Part shown: positions 8,591-18,895 of the stretch, in pieces
Position numbering within the stretch: position 1 is the stretch's first letter
Layout: each line of letters starts with the position of its first letter
From: Monomorium pharaonis
Taxonomy: Eukaryota; Arthropoda; Insecta; Hymenoptera; Formicidae
Assembly: GCF_013373865.1 (NCBI RefSeq)
Contig: NC_050469.1
Span: 18,177,046 to 18,241,045, forward strand
Length of the DNA stretch: 64,000 nucleotides
Direction of reading: 5' to 3'
The notes under the pieces: generated by a model
Seen by the model: only the letters and a program-made list of their open reading frames with translations
The model's database searches: none
What the model was told of the DNA's origin: nothing
Program-made: the position numbers and the translations under genes

Positions 8591-10812
8591 AATCATATCA
8601 TCTCACTTTGAGTATGAATGTATTTGAAATTGAGAAAGCTAATAAAAAGATCAATCAATCAATCAATCAATCTCTCTCTGCCTTCACACGTGCGTGTATA
8701 ATGTTATACATATTAAGGCAAACTATTCGGTTTAGCAGCGCCAAGTTTTTGTAATAAAATACTTATATGGGTTTAATAAAAAACCAAACTATAAATGCCA
8801 GCCAAAGAATAATAATAAGAAGGTAGATGTTCTAATTCGTACAAACATACATTTTTATAGTTGGAGCATTTTCTTTATCATTACTTCTGTAAAGAAAAAA
8901 TTTAATACTTTCATTTTATTGTAACAAATCTAAGTTGTTTTGTACAAAAATAGATTTTTGAGCATGTTTCTTTGCACGCGTATACTTGGCGTTTTTTGTA
9001 AACCTTTTTTTTTAAAGTATAATAAACGTAAATAGTTTAAATTACAATAAATAAATAAAAATTATGAAAATTAAAACATAGTATAAATAAATAAAAAATT
9101 AAGAGATAGAATGAATAAATAAAATTAAAACTTTACACTCTATTAAAAATTTTGTGTTTACCATTTTTCATTTTTATTAAAATAATTGATTGAATATTTG
9201 AACGAACAGTCTGATTGAATGTGTGTCAAAAAGCATTGCTTATAACTAATCGATATGTAAAAATGGCATTAATCCTTAATCATTTTGCTACGAAAGTTCA
9301 CTAAGCGACATTTTCCGCATTATCTCTTCGAGTTCAACTTTTCTCACCCCGGAGTAGAGAGTAAATCAGGTTTTTCGTGAAGTGTGAAACAATTCAATAA
9401 TACACTGAATTAAATCGATTACGCGCTCTCTCAACCTAATCTAAAAATAAAATATCTTTGCTACATTTTTACTCAAATAATTAGCACACTCAACAAATTT
9501 CTAACTCGATAGACTTTAAATGGACACTTTATCCATTTTGATCAAAAGTGTTGCTTTTGATATGAAAACTTTTTTATTTCAAATACGTGAATTTCAAAGA
9601 CTACTTTCTCCAATTGCAATTCTCTTCTCTTTTTTTTTCTTTGGCTTTTTTTCTTTTATAGAACTCAAAGTGTAAAATTATTAATCTCCCGATGCATTTT
9701 GTTGTTGTTCCGGCTATCAAATATCCTTAGAGGCAGAAATATTCGAATATACTTCTTATCTTGAAAATTGTAAAAAAATGTAACAGGAATAATGTAAAAA
9801 CAAAAATATTATAATATATTGTTGTACTTCAAATCAATGAATAAATTAAATTTTACTATAAAAAATTAACACAAAATTATTTGATTCTGAGCTACATTCT
9901 AATAAAGACGTTAAATAAGACCAATTTCAAAGTAAAAGAAAACAGGTTTACAGTAACAATTACCATAAAGACATATCTGTACTCCTTAATGGAATATCAA
10001 ATATCAGGTAATCGCAAACGTGCTTCTTGGATCGATGAGTATTACGTTGAACGTGGATCGCTTACTGATTTTACTGATAAAATAGAACGTACCGAGTCAA
10101 TTCATACTACGTACCGTCTCGTATCGTATAATTTCAATTTTAAAAAATTTGTTATCATATAATTATCACGTACAAAATTTTATTAAGCAACAACTAAACT
10201 ATCTTTGAAAAGTACAAATTTTTTTATTGAATTAACTGTTTACAATTACACATACACAATATTAACTCACAAAATATTGTAATTCTCTGTAAAAGTCTAA
10301 GTTTATTAAAAACACAATTTTATTTTTTGTTTTGTAGAAACATATATGTACATTATACAATATTTCACCATTGCTACCGTTAATTATAAAAGTTAAATGG
10401 ATTGCGCGTAGTCATACCAATTAAATTATGGCATCTGTAATTTACCTATTCCAAGCTTATGTGAAGGTACTTGGTACTCTATTGGATAGCTCATCAATAA
10501 TTTCTAATTCAGTTACTTATTGCCACAATTCATTTATTAAACCTAGAACAGGTAATTACCAATTACATGAAAAGTAAAATCATTTTAATAATCTTTTGCA
10601 AACTACATTTTCTAATTTATTTTAAAATATTTAAATTAATTAATTCAAAGATACAAATTTAGTCAAACAATATAATTTAACAAATTTTATATTGATATAA
10701 TAAAGATATGTATTAAATGGTTATAGTTTTCATTCTTATCTCTCCTTTTATTCTTTCTTACCCCCTCCTTCTTCCTGTGTCCCTCCCTCCTCTTTTCCCC
10801 CTCTCTTTGCCC
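8591..10812. other. Long AT-rich spacer
   Basis: No gene, splice structure or element ends recognised. It contains a short (CAAT)n run near 8,655-8,673. An open frame at 9,881-10,162 has some non-repetitive coding-like sequence in its second half (RKRASWIDEYYVERGSLTDF), but no motif or exon borders to support it. Confidence 0.4.
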
Positions 10813-10814
10813 CC

Positions 10815-10872
<58 letters not shown>
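10813..10872. repeat. (CT)n microsatellite with interruptions
   Basis: CT dinucleotide run broken by a few TTT and CCC steps and preceded by C/T-rich sequence from about 10,740. The Arg/Glu open frame on the other strand is an artefact. Confidence 0.9.
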
Positions 10873-11454
10873 ATCCATCCTAGATAAACATATCGTAACT
10901 AAAATTTGAACACAATTCTGCATTACAAAATCTCTAAAATAACGTTTTTTAATTTTTATTAACTTTAAACTTTATAATACACTAGCGCAAAAAAAACAAA
11001 ACAAAATTTTTCACCGATTTTTAGGCAATATTAAAAGTGATGCAACTTTGCGAAAAATCATCCAAATTACATGTACTTTTTTTTAAATTAAAGGGCAAAG
11101 ACTCTACTTTGAGAATCCCTACGCGAAAGTTTGATTTGTTAAGTGCGAACTTTTTGTATCGCATGAAAACCAAACATGTGTTTTTTAATTGAAAAAAGTA
11201 AAAGTTTGTTTTCATTTTGCACAAGTTTCTTGTTAAAATCTTGCTAATATTAATTCAGATTCTTAAAGTTCATTTTTTTCTAAGCAATTTAAAAAAAACA
11301 TGTCGATACGATGTTTTTTGTTGATTGCACGCGAGTTTGAAATTTGCACTGCATTTTAAGGTATTTTAGCGAATAAATACGGTATTTTTTTAATATCATG
11401 AATTTTGGGTATCAATATGATATTGCACATTAATTTTATTGGTGTTTAATTCAA
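10873..11454. other. AT-rich spacer, nothing recognised
   Basis: AT-rich DNA with long A and T runs. No repeat ends or credible coding sequence seen up to the abrupt rise in GC at about 11,455. Confidence 0.4.
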
Positions 11455-11660
11455 TCATACTGCCGTCATCAGAGTGACTCGATCTGCACCACGTGGAAAA
11501 TGACGATCGGATTTTGTACGTATCGGATTTTGTGTCTCGACTCTGCCGGTGATTTCGTCGGCGGTCTCGGCCTCTCTTGTCTGTCGGCTTTCCTCCATCC
11601 TCGTGATGAATACTGCGAGGCTGCGGATCGGTGCAGCGCCGGATACTGCTGGCGGCTGCA
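11455..11660. other. GC-richer segment before the R1-like elements
   Basis: A sharp composition change begins here. It includes a repeated phrase ATCGGATTTTGT (11,498 and 11,523) and an open - strand frame of 68 codons with no family resemblance I recognise. It directly precedes (TTAGG)n and may be the 5' part of a retrotransposon or an unrelated insertion. Confidence 0.35.
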
Positions 11661-11682
11661 AGGTTAGGTTAGGTTAGGTTAA
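11661..11682 (+). repeat. Short interstitial (TTAGG)n, about four units
   Basis: AGGTTAGGTTAGGTTAGGTT equals four units of TTAGG, the telomere repeat of most insects. It stands about 60 bp upstream of the first R1-like fragment, in the same orientation. Confidence 0.85.
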
Positions 11683-11739
11683 ATTAGATTTGCTCCCCAA
11701 CGTCGGGGGCCCCGGGGCGGGGGTGCGCTGCGTGTATGG

Positions 11740-12190
11740 GGGGTAGTGGGGTCTATGGCCCTGTACGGTGCGCCTGTTTGGGCCGGCGCCCTGATGGCCA
11801 AAAAGAACCGAAGAAGTGTGTCGCTGCTGCATTCCGTGCAGCGGCACATGGCCATTAGGGCGGCGAGGGCGTACCGTACAACCTCCCACGCGGCGGCCCT
11901 GTCGGGTATGCCCCCCCCCCCTGGATCTAATCGCGAGGGTCCGTATTTACGGGAGAACGCGACAGATCCGGGAGGAAAGCGGGATTGTAACGGACAGGGT
12001 TCGTCGCCTACTGAGGCTCCAGTCCCAGCGGTCCCTAATCGAGGAGTGGCGCGCGCGCCTGAACAGCCCAGGCTGCGCGGGCCAATGGACCGTCGGGGCC
12101 CTGGCCCCGGTGCTGGCGGATTGGCTGAACCGGGGTTGGGATAGGGTGTCCTTCCGGATAGCACAGACGTTCACCGGACAGAGGCACCAA
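11740..12190 (+). pseudogene. R1-like retrotransposon, C-terminal part of reverse transcriptase ORF (fragment 1)
   Basis: SMALYGAPVWAGAL followed by SVQRHMAIRAARAYRTTS is the characteristic stretch just after the reverse transcriptase domain in R1-clade elements. The reading frame changes at an 11-nt C tract (11,911-11,921). The continuation reads DLIARVRIYGRTRQIREE and later SFRIAQTFTGQ, matching the expected order of that C-terminal region. The fragment lacks its endonuclease and polymerase parts upstream and its zinc motif downstream. At about 12,190 it runs into the N-terminal endonuclease of another copy, so two elements are joined here. Confidence 0.7.
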
Positions 12191-12195
12191 GAAGA

Positions 12196-12924
12196 GGGTG
12201 GAGCTGGCGGTAATTTCTGAGCCCTACTACATTCCCTCGGCCAGGTCTGGCTGGGGGTCCTGGCGGGCTCGGCGGCGATCGTCTGCAATCGGACTGAGGC
12301 GTTGCCTCTTCCCCTCTCGCTGGTAGAGAGGGGCAGGGGATACGTCGCTGCTTGGTGGGGGGGACTGTGGTCGTCAGCGTCTACATCCCGCCCAGCGAGG
12401 ACCTTGTGGGCTTCGGTGACACGCTGACCCGTATCAGGTCGGTGGTCACCGCGGCCTTACCTGGAAGGGTGGTGGTCGCCGTGGACTTCAACACCAAGTC
12501 GGCGGAGTGGGATTCCCCGGTGACCGACGCGAGGGGTGAGGTCCTCGGCGAGTGGGCCGCTGGCCTCGACCTCCGCGTGCTGAACGTGAGGTCGAGGCCG
12601 ACATGCGTTCGATGGAACGGGGTTTCCATAATGGACATTACTCTGGGAACCCTGTCCATCGTGCGGGTCACACGAGACTGGAAAGTCCTTTGGGGGTTGG
12701 AGACCGGTTCGGACCACAATTACGTTCAGATGACGGTCTCCGACACCGCCGGTGACGCCCGGTCCGGGGCCCGGCGGGGGCGAGTGGACGCGGCGAAACC
12801 CCGCTGCTTAAGCGCTTTAGCGAGGACGCGGCGATGGTGGCTGCCACCGCCAAGTCCTGGGAGGCGGAGGAGCCTCCCGGGACCCTGGATGTGGAGGAGA
12901 AGGCGGCCTGGTTCCGGGAGGTAA
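12196..12924 (+). pseudogene. R1-like retrotransposon, apurinic-type endonuclease domain (fragment 2)
   Basis: The domain opens with ELAVISEPYYIPSA. It passes through two frame changes (near 12,260 and 12,345) into VVVSVYIPPSEDL, then the active-site phrases DFNTKSAEW (12,484 on) and SDHNYV (about 12,709). These are the hallmark endonuclease motifs of R1-clade non-LTR elements, which nick the target DNA before reverse transcription. After SDHNYV the frame continues but loses similarity near 12,800, where another frameshift lies. Broken, not functional. Confidence 0.75.
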
Positions 12925-13290
12925 TGACGCAGGTTTGCGACGCGTCAATGCTCCAGATTCGGGACCTTCCTCTTCGCAGGGTGGTTTACTGGTGGTCGCC
13001 GGGGATCGCGGAGCTTTGTGCGAAGTGCGGTCTTCGGCGGCGTCGGTATCTCCGCTGCCGCCGCAGGAAGCGCCACTCGGAGGCGGAGGCGGCTGCCCTG
13101 TATGAGCCCTATCGCGAGGCAAGAAGGGCTCTGCAGGGCACCATCGCTCGGCCAAGGCCCGGGCCTGGGATGAACTCCTGGAAGCTCTCGACAGTGACCC
13201 ATGGGGACGCCCTTACAGACTGGTCAGCAACAGGCTGAGGTCAAGCTCTCCCCTGGTCACCGAGAGCTTCCCCCCAACTGCTGGAAGATG
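12830..13290 (+). pseudogene. R1-like retrotransposon, linker between endonuclease and reverse transcriptase
   Basis: The open frame here has the usual R1 linker features: VVYWWSPGIAELC, then an Arg-rich run (RRRRYLRCRRRKR), and ALYEPYREARRALQ. The next piece, reading ALDSDPWGRPYRLV, lies in another frame and shows a frameshift near 13,170. This region connects fragment 2's endonuclease to its reverse transcriptase. Confidence 0.65.
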
Positions 13291-13331
13291 TCGTTAACGC
13301 GCTCTCCCCCCCTCCCCATTCTGGGGACGAG

Positions 13332-13989
13332 TTGGGCGCTTCGACGCCTCCGGCGGACTCCGAGAACTGGGAGGTGGTCTGGTCCGAGGAGTGGGGGGTA
13401 ACGGAGGAGGAGCACGGCCGGACTGTCGCTCAGCTCCAGGCCAAAGAGACTGTTCCGGGGCCGGATGGCATCCACGGTCGGTGGCCCTTTGTGTCTTCGG
13501 GGACCGCCTCAGACGGTTGTTTGACGGCTGCCTGATGGCGGGACGATTCCCCTCTCTCTGGAAGGTTGGTCGGCTGGTGCTCCTCCCTAAGGAGGGCGCC
13601 CCGCGGACTCCCCTTCGGCGTATCGCCCGATATGCTTGTTGGATAAGGCGGGCAAGCTCTTTGAACGCGTTATAGCTGTCCGCCTCCAACGGCATCTGGC
13701 TGGGGTGGGCCCCGACTTGGACGATGCCCAATTCAGGTTCCGCGGGGGCCGGTCCACGGCGGATGCCGTCCTCCGTGTGCGGGCCCTTGTGGAGGAGACC
13801 GTGTCCCGGGGCGGGGTGGCGATTGTTATGTCACTCGACATAAGCAACACGTTTAACACTCTGTCCTGGGGCCGGATCCGGGAGGCCCTCAAATGGTTCG
13901 GAATGCCTCCCTATCTGAAAAGGGTGGTTGGGGACTATCTCAATCACCCATCCATCCGGTATGTCGGGCGGGACGGCAGTATGATCTCG
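13332..13989 (+). pseudogene. R1-like reverse transcriptase, N-terminal half
   Basis: VPGPDGIHGRWP corresponds to the fingers motif. After a frameshift near 13,620 the frame continues with LLDKAGKLFERV, FRFRGGRSTADAV and motif A (SLDISNTFNTLSW, catalytic Asp at 13,837). It runs to RYVGRDGSMIS, where it is cut at 13,989 by the foldback element. Reverse transcription role known from the family. This copy is inactivated by frameshifts and the insertion. Confidence 0.8.
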
Positions 13990-14805
13990 GGAGCGTCCCG
14001 TTTGCCCACGTCAATATTGGCCACGGTCTCGATTGGCCACATCAATATTGACCACGATTTTGATTGAACACGGGTTGAATTAGCCACGTCAATATTGGCC
14101 ACGCGTCAATATTGGCCACGTCAATATTGCCCACATCAATAATGGCCACGCGTCAATATTGGCTACGTCAATAATGGCCACGTCATTATTGGCCACGTCA
14201 TTATTGGCCACGCGTCTATATTGGCCATGCGTGATATTGCTCACGTCAATAATGCCCACGCGTCATTATTGCCCACGCGTCACTATTGACCACGTTATTG
14301 CTGTATATCACGCGTGGCCAATATTGACATGGCCAATATTGACGTGGCCAATATTGACGTGGTCAATATTGACGTGGTCAATATAGACGCGTGGCCAATA
14401 ATGACGTGGCCAATAATGACGTGGCCAATAATGACGCATAACCAATATTGACGTGGCCAATATTGACGCGTGGCCAATAATGACGCGTGGCCAATATTGA
14501 CGTGACCAATATTGACGGATGGCCAATATTGACATGGCCATTATTGACGTGAGCAATATCACGCATGGCCAATATAGACGCGTGGCAAATAATGACGTGG
14601 CCAATAATGACGCGTAGCCAATATTGACGTGACCAATATTGACGCGTGGCCATTATTGACGTGGGCAATATTGACGTGGCCAGTATTGACGCGTGGCCAA
14701 TATTGACGTGGCTAATTCACCCCGTGGTCAATCGGGATCGTGATCAATATTGACGTGGCCGATTGGGACGTGGCCAATATTGACGTGGCCAAACGGGTGC
14801 CACTC
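13990..14805. mobile_element. 816-bp foldback element made of inverted minisatellite arms, 9-bp target duplication
   Basis: The left half is an array of CACGTCAATATTGGC-type units about 15-20 bp long. The right half is the same array in reverse complement, switching near 14,300. Subterminal sequences CCCGTTTGCCCACGTCAA (left) and TTGACGTGGCCAAACGGG (right) mirror each other. ATGATCTCG occurs directly on both sides (13,981-13,989 and 14,806-14,814), a 9-bp target duplication. The element interrupts a reverse transcriptase in frame. Architecture and 9-bp duplication match Drosophila Foldback elements; MULE-type elements also make 9-bp duplications. It encodes no protein of its own, only repetitive frames. 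Confidence 0.85.
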
Positions 14806-15660
14806 ATGATCTCGAGGGGGACCGGTTGTGGAATTCCGCAGGGATCGGTGTTGGGGCTGCTACTGTGGAACCTAGCGTACAACTGGGTTCTGCGGGGCTA
14901 CATCCCTGGTGGCGCTAAGCTGGTGTGTTACGCTGATGACACACTGGTGGTCGCCGCCGGGGATGGATGGGACGGGGCTGTCCAGATCGGTGGCGCTGGT
15001 GGTCGAGTGGTTAACGGTGATGGGGCTGAGGGTGGCCCTTCACAAAATTGAGGCGATCTGATTCGCTGGACCTCGGGTGAGGGGCCCCCCTTGGCTCCAC
15101 ATCACGATGGGTGGTACCCGGGTCGAGATCGGGACCCGGATAAAATACCTGGTTCTCGTTCTCGACAGCTGCTCGGGCTTTCGAGAGCACTTCGGCAGCT
15201 TGGCCCCTTGACTGAGGACCGTCACCTTTTTGTTAGAGTTGATGCCCAATCTCGGAGAGCCAAAGGAGCGCGCCGCCTCTACGCGAGGGTGGTGACGAGC
15301 GTGGCGCTCTACGGTGCGCCCGTGTGGTGGATGGAGTCGATCGGCTGGGGGCCGATCGGCGCAATGCCCAGATCATGGGGTCTGAGCAGCGCCGATTGGC
15401 TATCCGGCTCGCACCCCTGGGAGGCGGTGTACACGGCGTCCGGAATGTTGCCATGGGCCATCCTGGCGGAGGAGTACGCGAACCGCTACGAGTGGCGAGC
15501 GGCCCTCCGCCGGGGTGGCGCAATCCCGGCGTCGAGGACTGTCGAAGCTTGGAACCTCCAGGCCCGACGGCGATCCCTGGTCCTCTGGTTTGAGCAACTC
15601 GGTAGGGCGAGGGGGAGTCTGGAGTTCATCGGGGCGGTCCGCCCGGTCCTCTCGGACTGA
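14806..15660 (+). pseudogene. R1-like reverse transcriptase, C-terminal half
   Basis: It resumes directly after the foldback insertion with motif B (SRGTGCGIPQGSVLG) and motif C (VCYADDTLVV, the YADD at 14,929-14,940). The sequence then changes frame around 14,980, 15,050, 15,115 and 15,215. It returns with LYARVVTSVALYGAPVWW and ends at TGA 15,658. Order and motifs are those of R1-clade elements; several frameshifts make it non-functional. Confidence 0.8.
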
Positions 15661-16114
15661 GTGGGTTGAGCTTACGGGCCCCTTACGTTACCTTAGGATG
15701 GTGCAGGTGCTCCTCGGGCACGGGTGCTTCGGAGAGTACCTGCATCGAATTGGGAGGGAGGTCGACCCCCGGTGTCACCACTGTCGGGCGGCTCGGAATA
15801 CGGCGCAGCACACCCTTGAGAAATGCCCCGCGTGGGCGGGTCAGCGCCGTGTCCTGACCAGTTTAATCGGGAGTGACCTCTCGTTACCTGCCGTGGTCGC
15901 GACCATGGTGGGCGGCGAGGGGTCATGGTGGGCGACGAGGAGTCATGGAGGGCGACGAGGAGTCATGGAGGGCGGCGAGGGGTCATGGAGGGTGGTGGCC
16001 TCCTTCTGCGAGGATGTCATGTCGCGGAAGGAGGCGGCGGAGCGGGATCGAAAAGCCGATAGAGCTGCCGATCCCGCCCGCAGGGCGAGAGAGAGGCGGA
16101 GGAGGGCAGCATAA
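15661..16114 (+). pseudogene. R1-like C-terminal zinc-knuckle region
   Basis: VQVLLGHGCFGEYLHRIG is followed by a CCHC motif, CHHCRAARNTAQHTLEKC (C-x2-C-x8-H-x4-C, 15,769-15,830). This C-terminal nucleic-acid-binding motif is typical of R1-clade ORF2 proteins. Next comes a 20-bp repeat array, then FCEDVMSRKEAAERD and a basic tail ending at TAA 16,112-16,114. The frame differs from that of the preceding piece. Confidence 0.75.
15911..15990. repeat. Four tandem 20-bp units inside the R1-like C-terminus
   Basis: Units of GGCGRCGAGGRGTCATGGWG repeat exactly four times. The unit length is not divisible by 3, so three extra units (60 bp) are the smallest expansion that keeps the downstream frame, and that is what is present. 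Confidence 0.9.
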
Positions 16115-17190
16115 GGGAGAGTTCCCTAGAACACGACCTGTCCCACCTTTTGGGCTATCCCGATGTGAGCGATGCTGAGGGACGAGTCCACTTGGGAGGC
16201 GGCCTTCTCCTTCTGCGAGACAGTCATGTCACGGAAGAAGGAGGCCGAGAGAATAAGGAGGGAAGATGATGGTCCTCGCAGATCCCCCCCCCCTCCGGAT
16301 ATCGGGACCGTCGGCGCGGGGGGGACGCCTCTTTGCCGGCGCCGCGATCGTCCCCCAAATCGAGGGGTGGACGAGGACCGCGACCAGGCCCTCATGCCCT
16401 CGCACCCCTGGTCGCCACTGCGGCGGCCCCGTTCGGGCCTCCGACGGTCGGCTGGGGGAGGGCAAGGACGCCCTCCGGAGAGCAAGAAGAGAGGCGTGGG
16501 CGCGCCGAGGCCGGTACGGAGGGACGACCCGGGTCGCTCGTATAGGGCGACCCTTCCTTCGGACTTTGGAAATGCCTGCCCGCAGGGGGGCTTGGCCTCG
16601 AGGTTTGTGCTCGAGGCCTCCTCTCCCCCCCCAATCCAATCTAGCGGGCTGTCGAGGGGGCGGAGCCTGCTCGGGGCGCTGCTCGTCTCTGCCCTCCGTT
16701 CCCTCGACGTGGGTGATAATTCGGGGGACCCAGCACCAAGTGGTCCCCCGTCTCTCCCTTTCCCCGCATGTCGCGGAGAAAGGGGGGAAGTAGTGGTGGC
16801 GATGGGGGAAACCCTGGAAGGACAAGTCTCCCCCCGTCTCCAATTGATGGCCGGATTGATCCAGGCCAGATGGATCAACCGGGTGAGCGGGACTCTCCAG
16901 CTGGAGACGCCCGCTTGCCCGGAGCGACGCGCGTCGCCAAATGGCGCGCCTGCGTAGGGGGGGGGGGCCTCCGGCAGTTAGGCTGGACAGCAATTCCCGG
17001 GGTGTCCCCCAATTCACGCAGACTTGGCCACCCGAGGTGGGTTTAATGGGTAGTACAGGTATTGCACGCGAGCGGGAATGACCTAGCCTTCCCGCTCGCA
17101 AACCCGTGAGTCCCACATAACCCTCGCCCGTGAGTCATCGGTGGCGAGGGTATGCGTAAATGCATACCCTCCCATCTCGCTAATAAAAAA
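16115..17190 (+). pseudogene. R1-like element, second C-terminal tail and 3' UTR with poly(A) (fragment 3)
   Basis: STWEAAFSFCETVMSRKKEA (from 16,184) repeats the C-terminal signature just seen at about 16,000, so a second element's 3' end is abutted here. The downstream sequence is very GC-rich and has long overlapping open frames on both strands, which I take to be chance. It ends after the hairpin GAGGGTATGC..GCATACCCTC (17,147-17,171) with TAATAAAAAAAAAGG near 17,182-17,194, a likely poly(A) tail. Confidence 0.6.
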
Positions 17191-17242
17191 AAAGGTTGAA
17201 TTTGATATTATTAAAAATATTATCTTGGATTTTGTAATTTAA

Positions 17243-18403
17243 GGGGTTACACCAACCTAGCGGGAAAAAAAAATTGATTTTTTTTTATTACATTTTCTTG
17301 AATCTTTAAGTTTCGAGAATATATCCTGAAAGTTTTATGTTGATAACTGCAAAAATGCCGGAATTACAGAGAGTTGAGTAAAACGGGATCGAGTATTCGA
17401 GTGCTCGAATTGGAGCAATATCAACATAAATCGCCACTGGACGATGATGTGATTAAAGCCAATATTTGAACAACTTTCTAGTGATAATTTACTGAAGAGA
17501 TGCGTCGGTGGATTTACGCAAACGTTAACGAAAGTTTGAACAATCTGATTTGGCGCATAGCGCCAAAACTACAGCACAACGGTGCACACGTTGTGCAAAT
17601 TGCTGCCAATATTGCTGCATGCACATTTAATGATGGTGTTGCCGCATATTTATTAATGATAATAAAAGAGTTGTGCTGCATATTGCAAAAATCAAGACCG
17701 AGCGCGCATCGATGTGGCCGAAGTACGAGCGCAGAAAGAAGGATTGCTCGCCGTCAACAGAGGTCTTCACAGAGCGCTGTCGACTAAAGGTAAAGTGCAA
17801 AATTTGGCTGTTAACAATAGTAGAACTAAACTTGAAACTTTAAACGCGTTTCTCTTGAAACATGGTTTTCAAAGACGGTGACCACGAGATCTCAAAAACT
17901 AATCGATGGATTGTTTTCAAATTTTTACACAATACTCTCAGAAACAATTTTACACAATACTCTTCTTTTGTCGGTGATGATCTTTTTTTTATCGATCTTC
18001 ATTAAAAATTTAAAAAAATGAAAAGGACGAAAATTTTTTGTTATTTTTAAATTTTAACTTTAACTCATCGTCATTTTGTAACGAACGATAAAATCGACAA
18101 TCGGCCATCGTTGCCGACAAACCACTACTGTTAGCTTAAAAACATCATTTTGTTTTTTTTGTTTCAGATGGATCGTTTAGACGGGACAGTGGTCACCGCA
18201 AAATGCGTTTTTCCAAACCTCGATGTGTGTCGGCGGCCATATTTCTGCTTTCGTCGCCATTGTTTAATAAAAAAATTTTTTTATATTGTCGAAACATAAG
18301 CCAATAATCGCACAAAATTTCATTTAATTCCCACTACCCGTTTAGCAGGAATAAAATATCAAAGTTAGGCCTGTTTTTCGAACGTCTAGGTTGGTGTAAC
18401 CCC
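17243..18403. mobile_element. 1.16-kb DNA transposon remnant with TTAA target duplication
   Basis: The termini GGGGTTACACCAACCTAG (17,243-17,260) and CTAGGTTGGTGTAACCCC (18,386-18,403) are exact 18-bp complements, flanked on both sides by TTAA. TTAA duplications are known for piggyBac, Kolobok and some Sola elements. The G-rich termini favour Kolobok over piggyBac in my view, but this is tentative. The interior carries a piece of transposase (17,500-17,787). Confidence 0.8.
17500..17787 (+). pseudogene. Transposase remnant with NVNESLNNLIW motif
   Basis: A 95-codon frame begins MRRWIYANVNESLNNLIWRI and contains AACTFNDGVAAYLL. The pattern N-x-N-E-S-x-N-x-x-I-W..P, then F-N-D/E-G, recurs in the C-terminal half of a transposase family widespread in insects and cnidarians. 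The frame shifts near 17,690, after which another frame reads RASMWPKYERRKKD, the basic tail expected next. N-terminal and catalytic parts are missing, so the element is non-autonomous. Confidence 0.5.
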
Positions 18404-18407
18404 TTAA

Positions 18408-18895
18408 CTTTAACCCCAGTAATCATCCCGGCATCTATCTGACCCCAACAAATTTTTATATCAGTATTACTAAACTCTCAAAAACTAGTAGCGTTATGAA
18501 TTTTTTAGTAAAAATTTTTTTATTTTTTCAAAAATTTTTCTGAATACTTTAAATATAAAAATTGGTTACTTAAATTATGAAAACATCAAAATTTGGTAGT
18601 AATTAGTTAAAAAGTTGAAAGTTAATAATAATTTTAACTTTAAAATTAAATAGTTAATAACTTTTAATTTACCTTAGTTAATTTTGAATAATTTAATTTC
18701 TAACTTTAACTATTTATTTTTGAAATGTATAAACTTTAACTTATTAACATTTTTCCTAAATTAAAAATTTTATTTGGGCGAAAGGAAGAAATTGTAAAAT
18801 AAAAAAACGTTCCTGCATAAAAACATTTTTTTTTTGTTATTTTATATACTAATTAATATTATAACTTAATTTACAAATACAATATCAAATACATT
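18408..18895. other. AT-rich sequence with repeated TTAACTTTAA-type motifs
   Basis: Low-complexity DNA dominated by variants of TAACTTTAA and TTAATTTT. Similar sequence resumes at 20,740-20,930 on the far side of the next element, so it is probably one AT-rich tract split by that insertion. Confidence 0.45.

Noticed and set aside
9881..10162. 93-codon + strand frame
   Set aside because: The second half looks less biased than its surroundings, but there is no motif, no Kozak-like start and no exon borders.
13990..14805. CRISPR-like regular repeats
   Set aside because: There are no unique spacers between units, the array inverts at its centre, and the setting is a eukaryotic retrotransposon with a target duplication.
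16126..17116. Long open frames (250-295 codons) on the - strand and a 261-codon + frame in the GC-rich R1-like 3' region
   Set aside because: Overlapping long frames on both strands are expected in very GC-rich DNA. None has a recognisable domain beyond the short C-terminal R1 signature.
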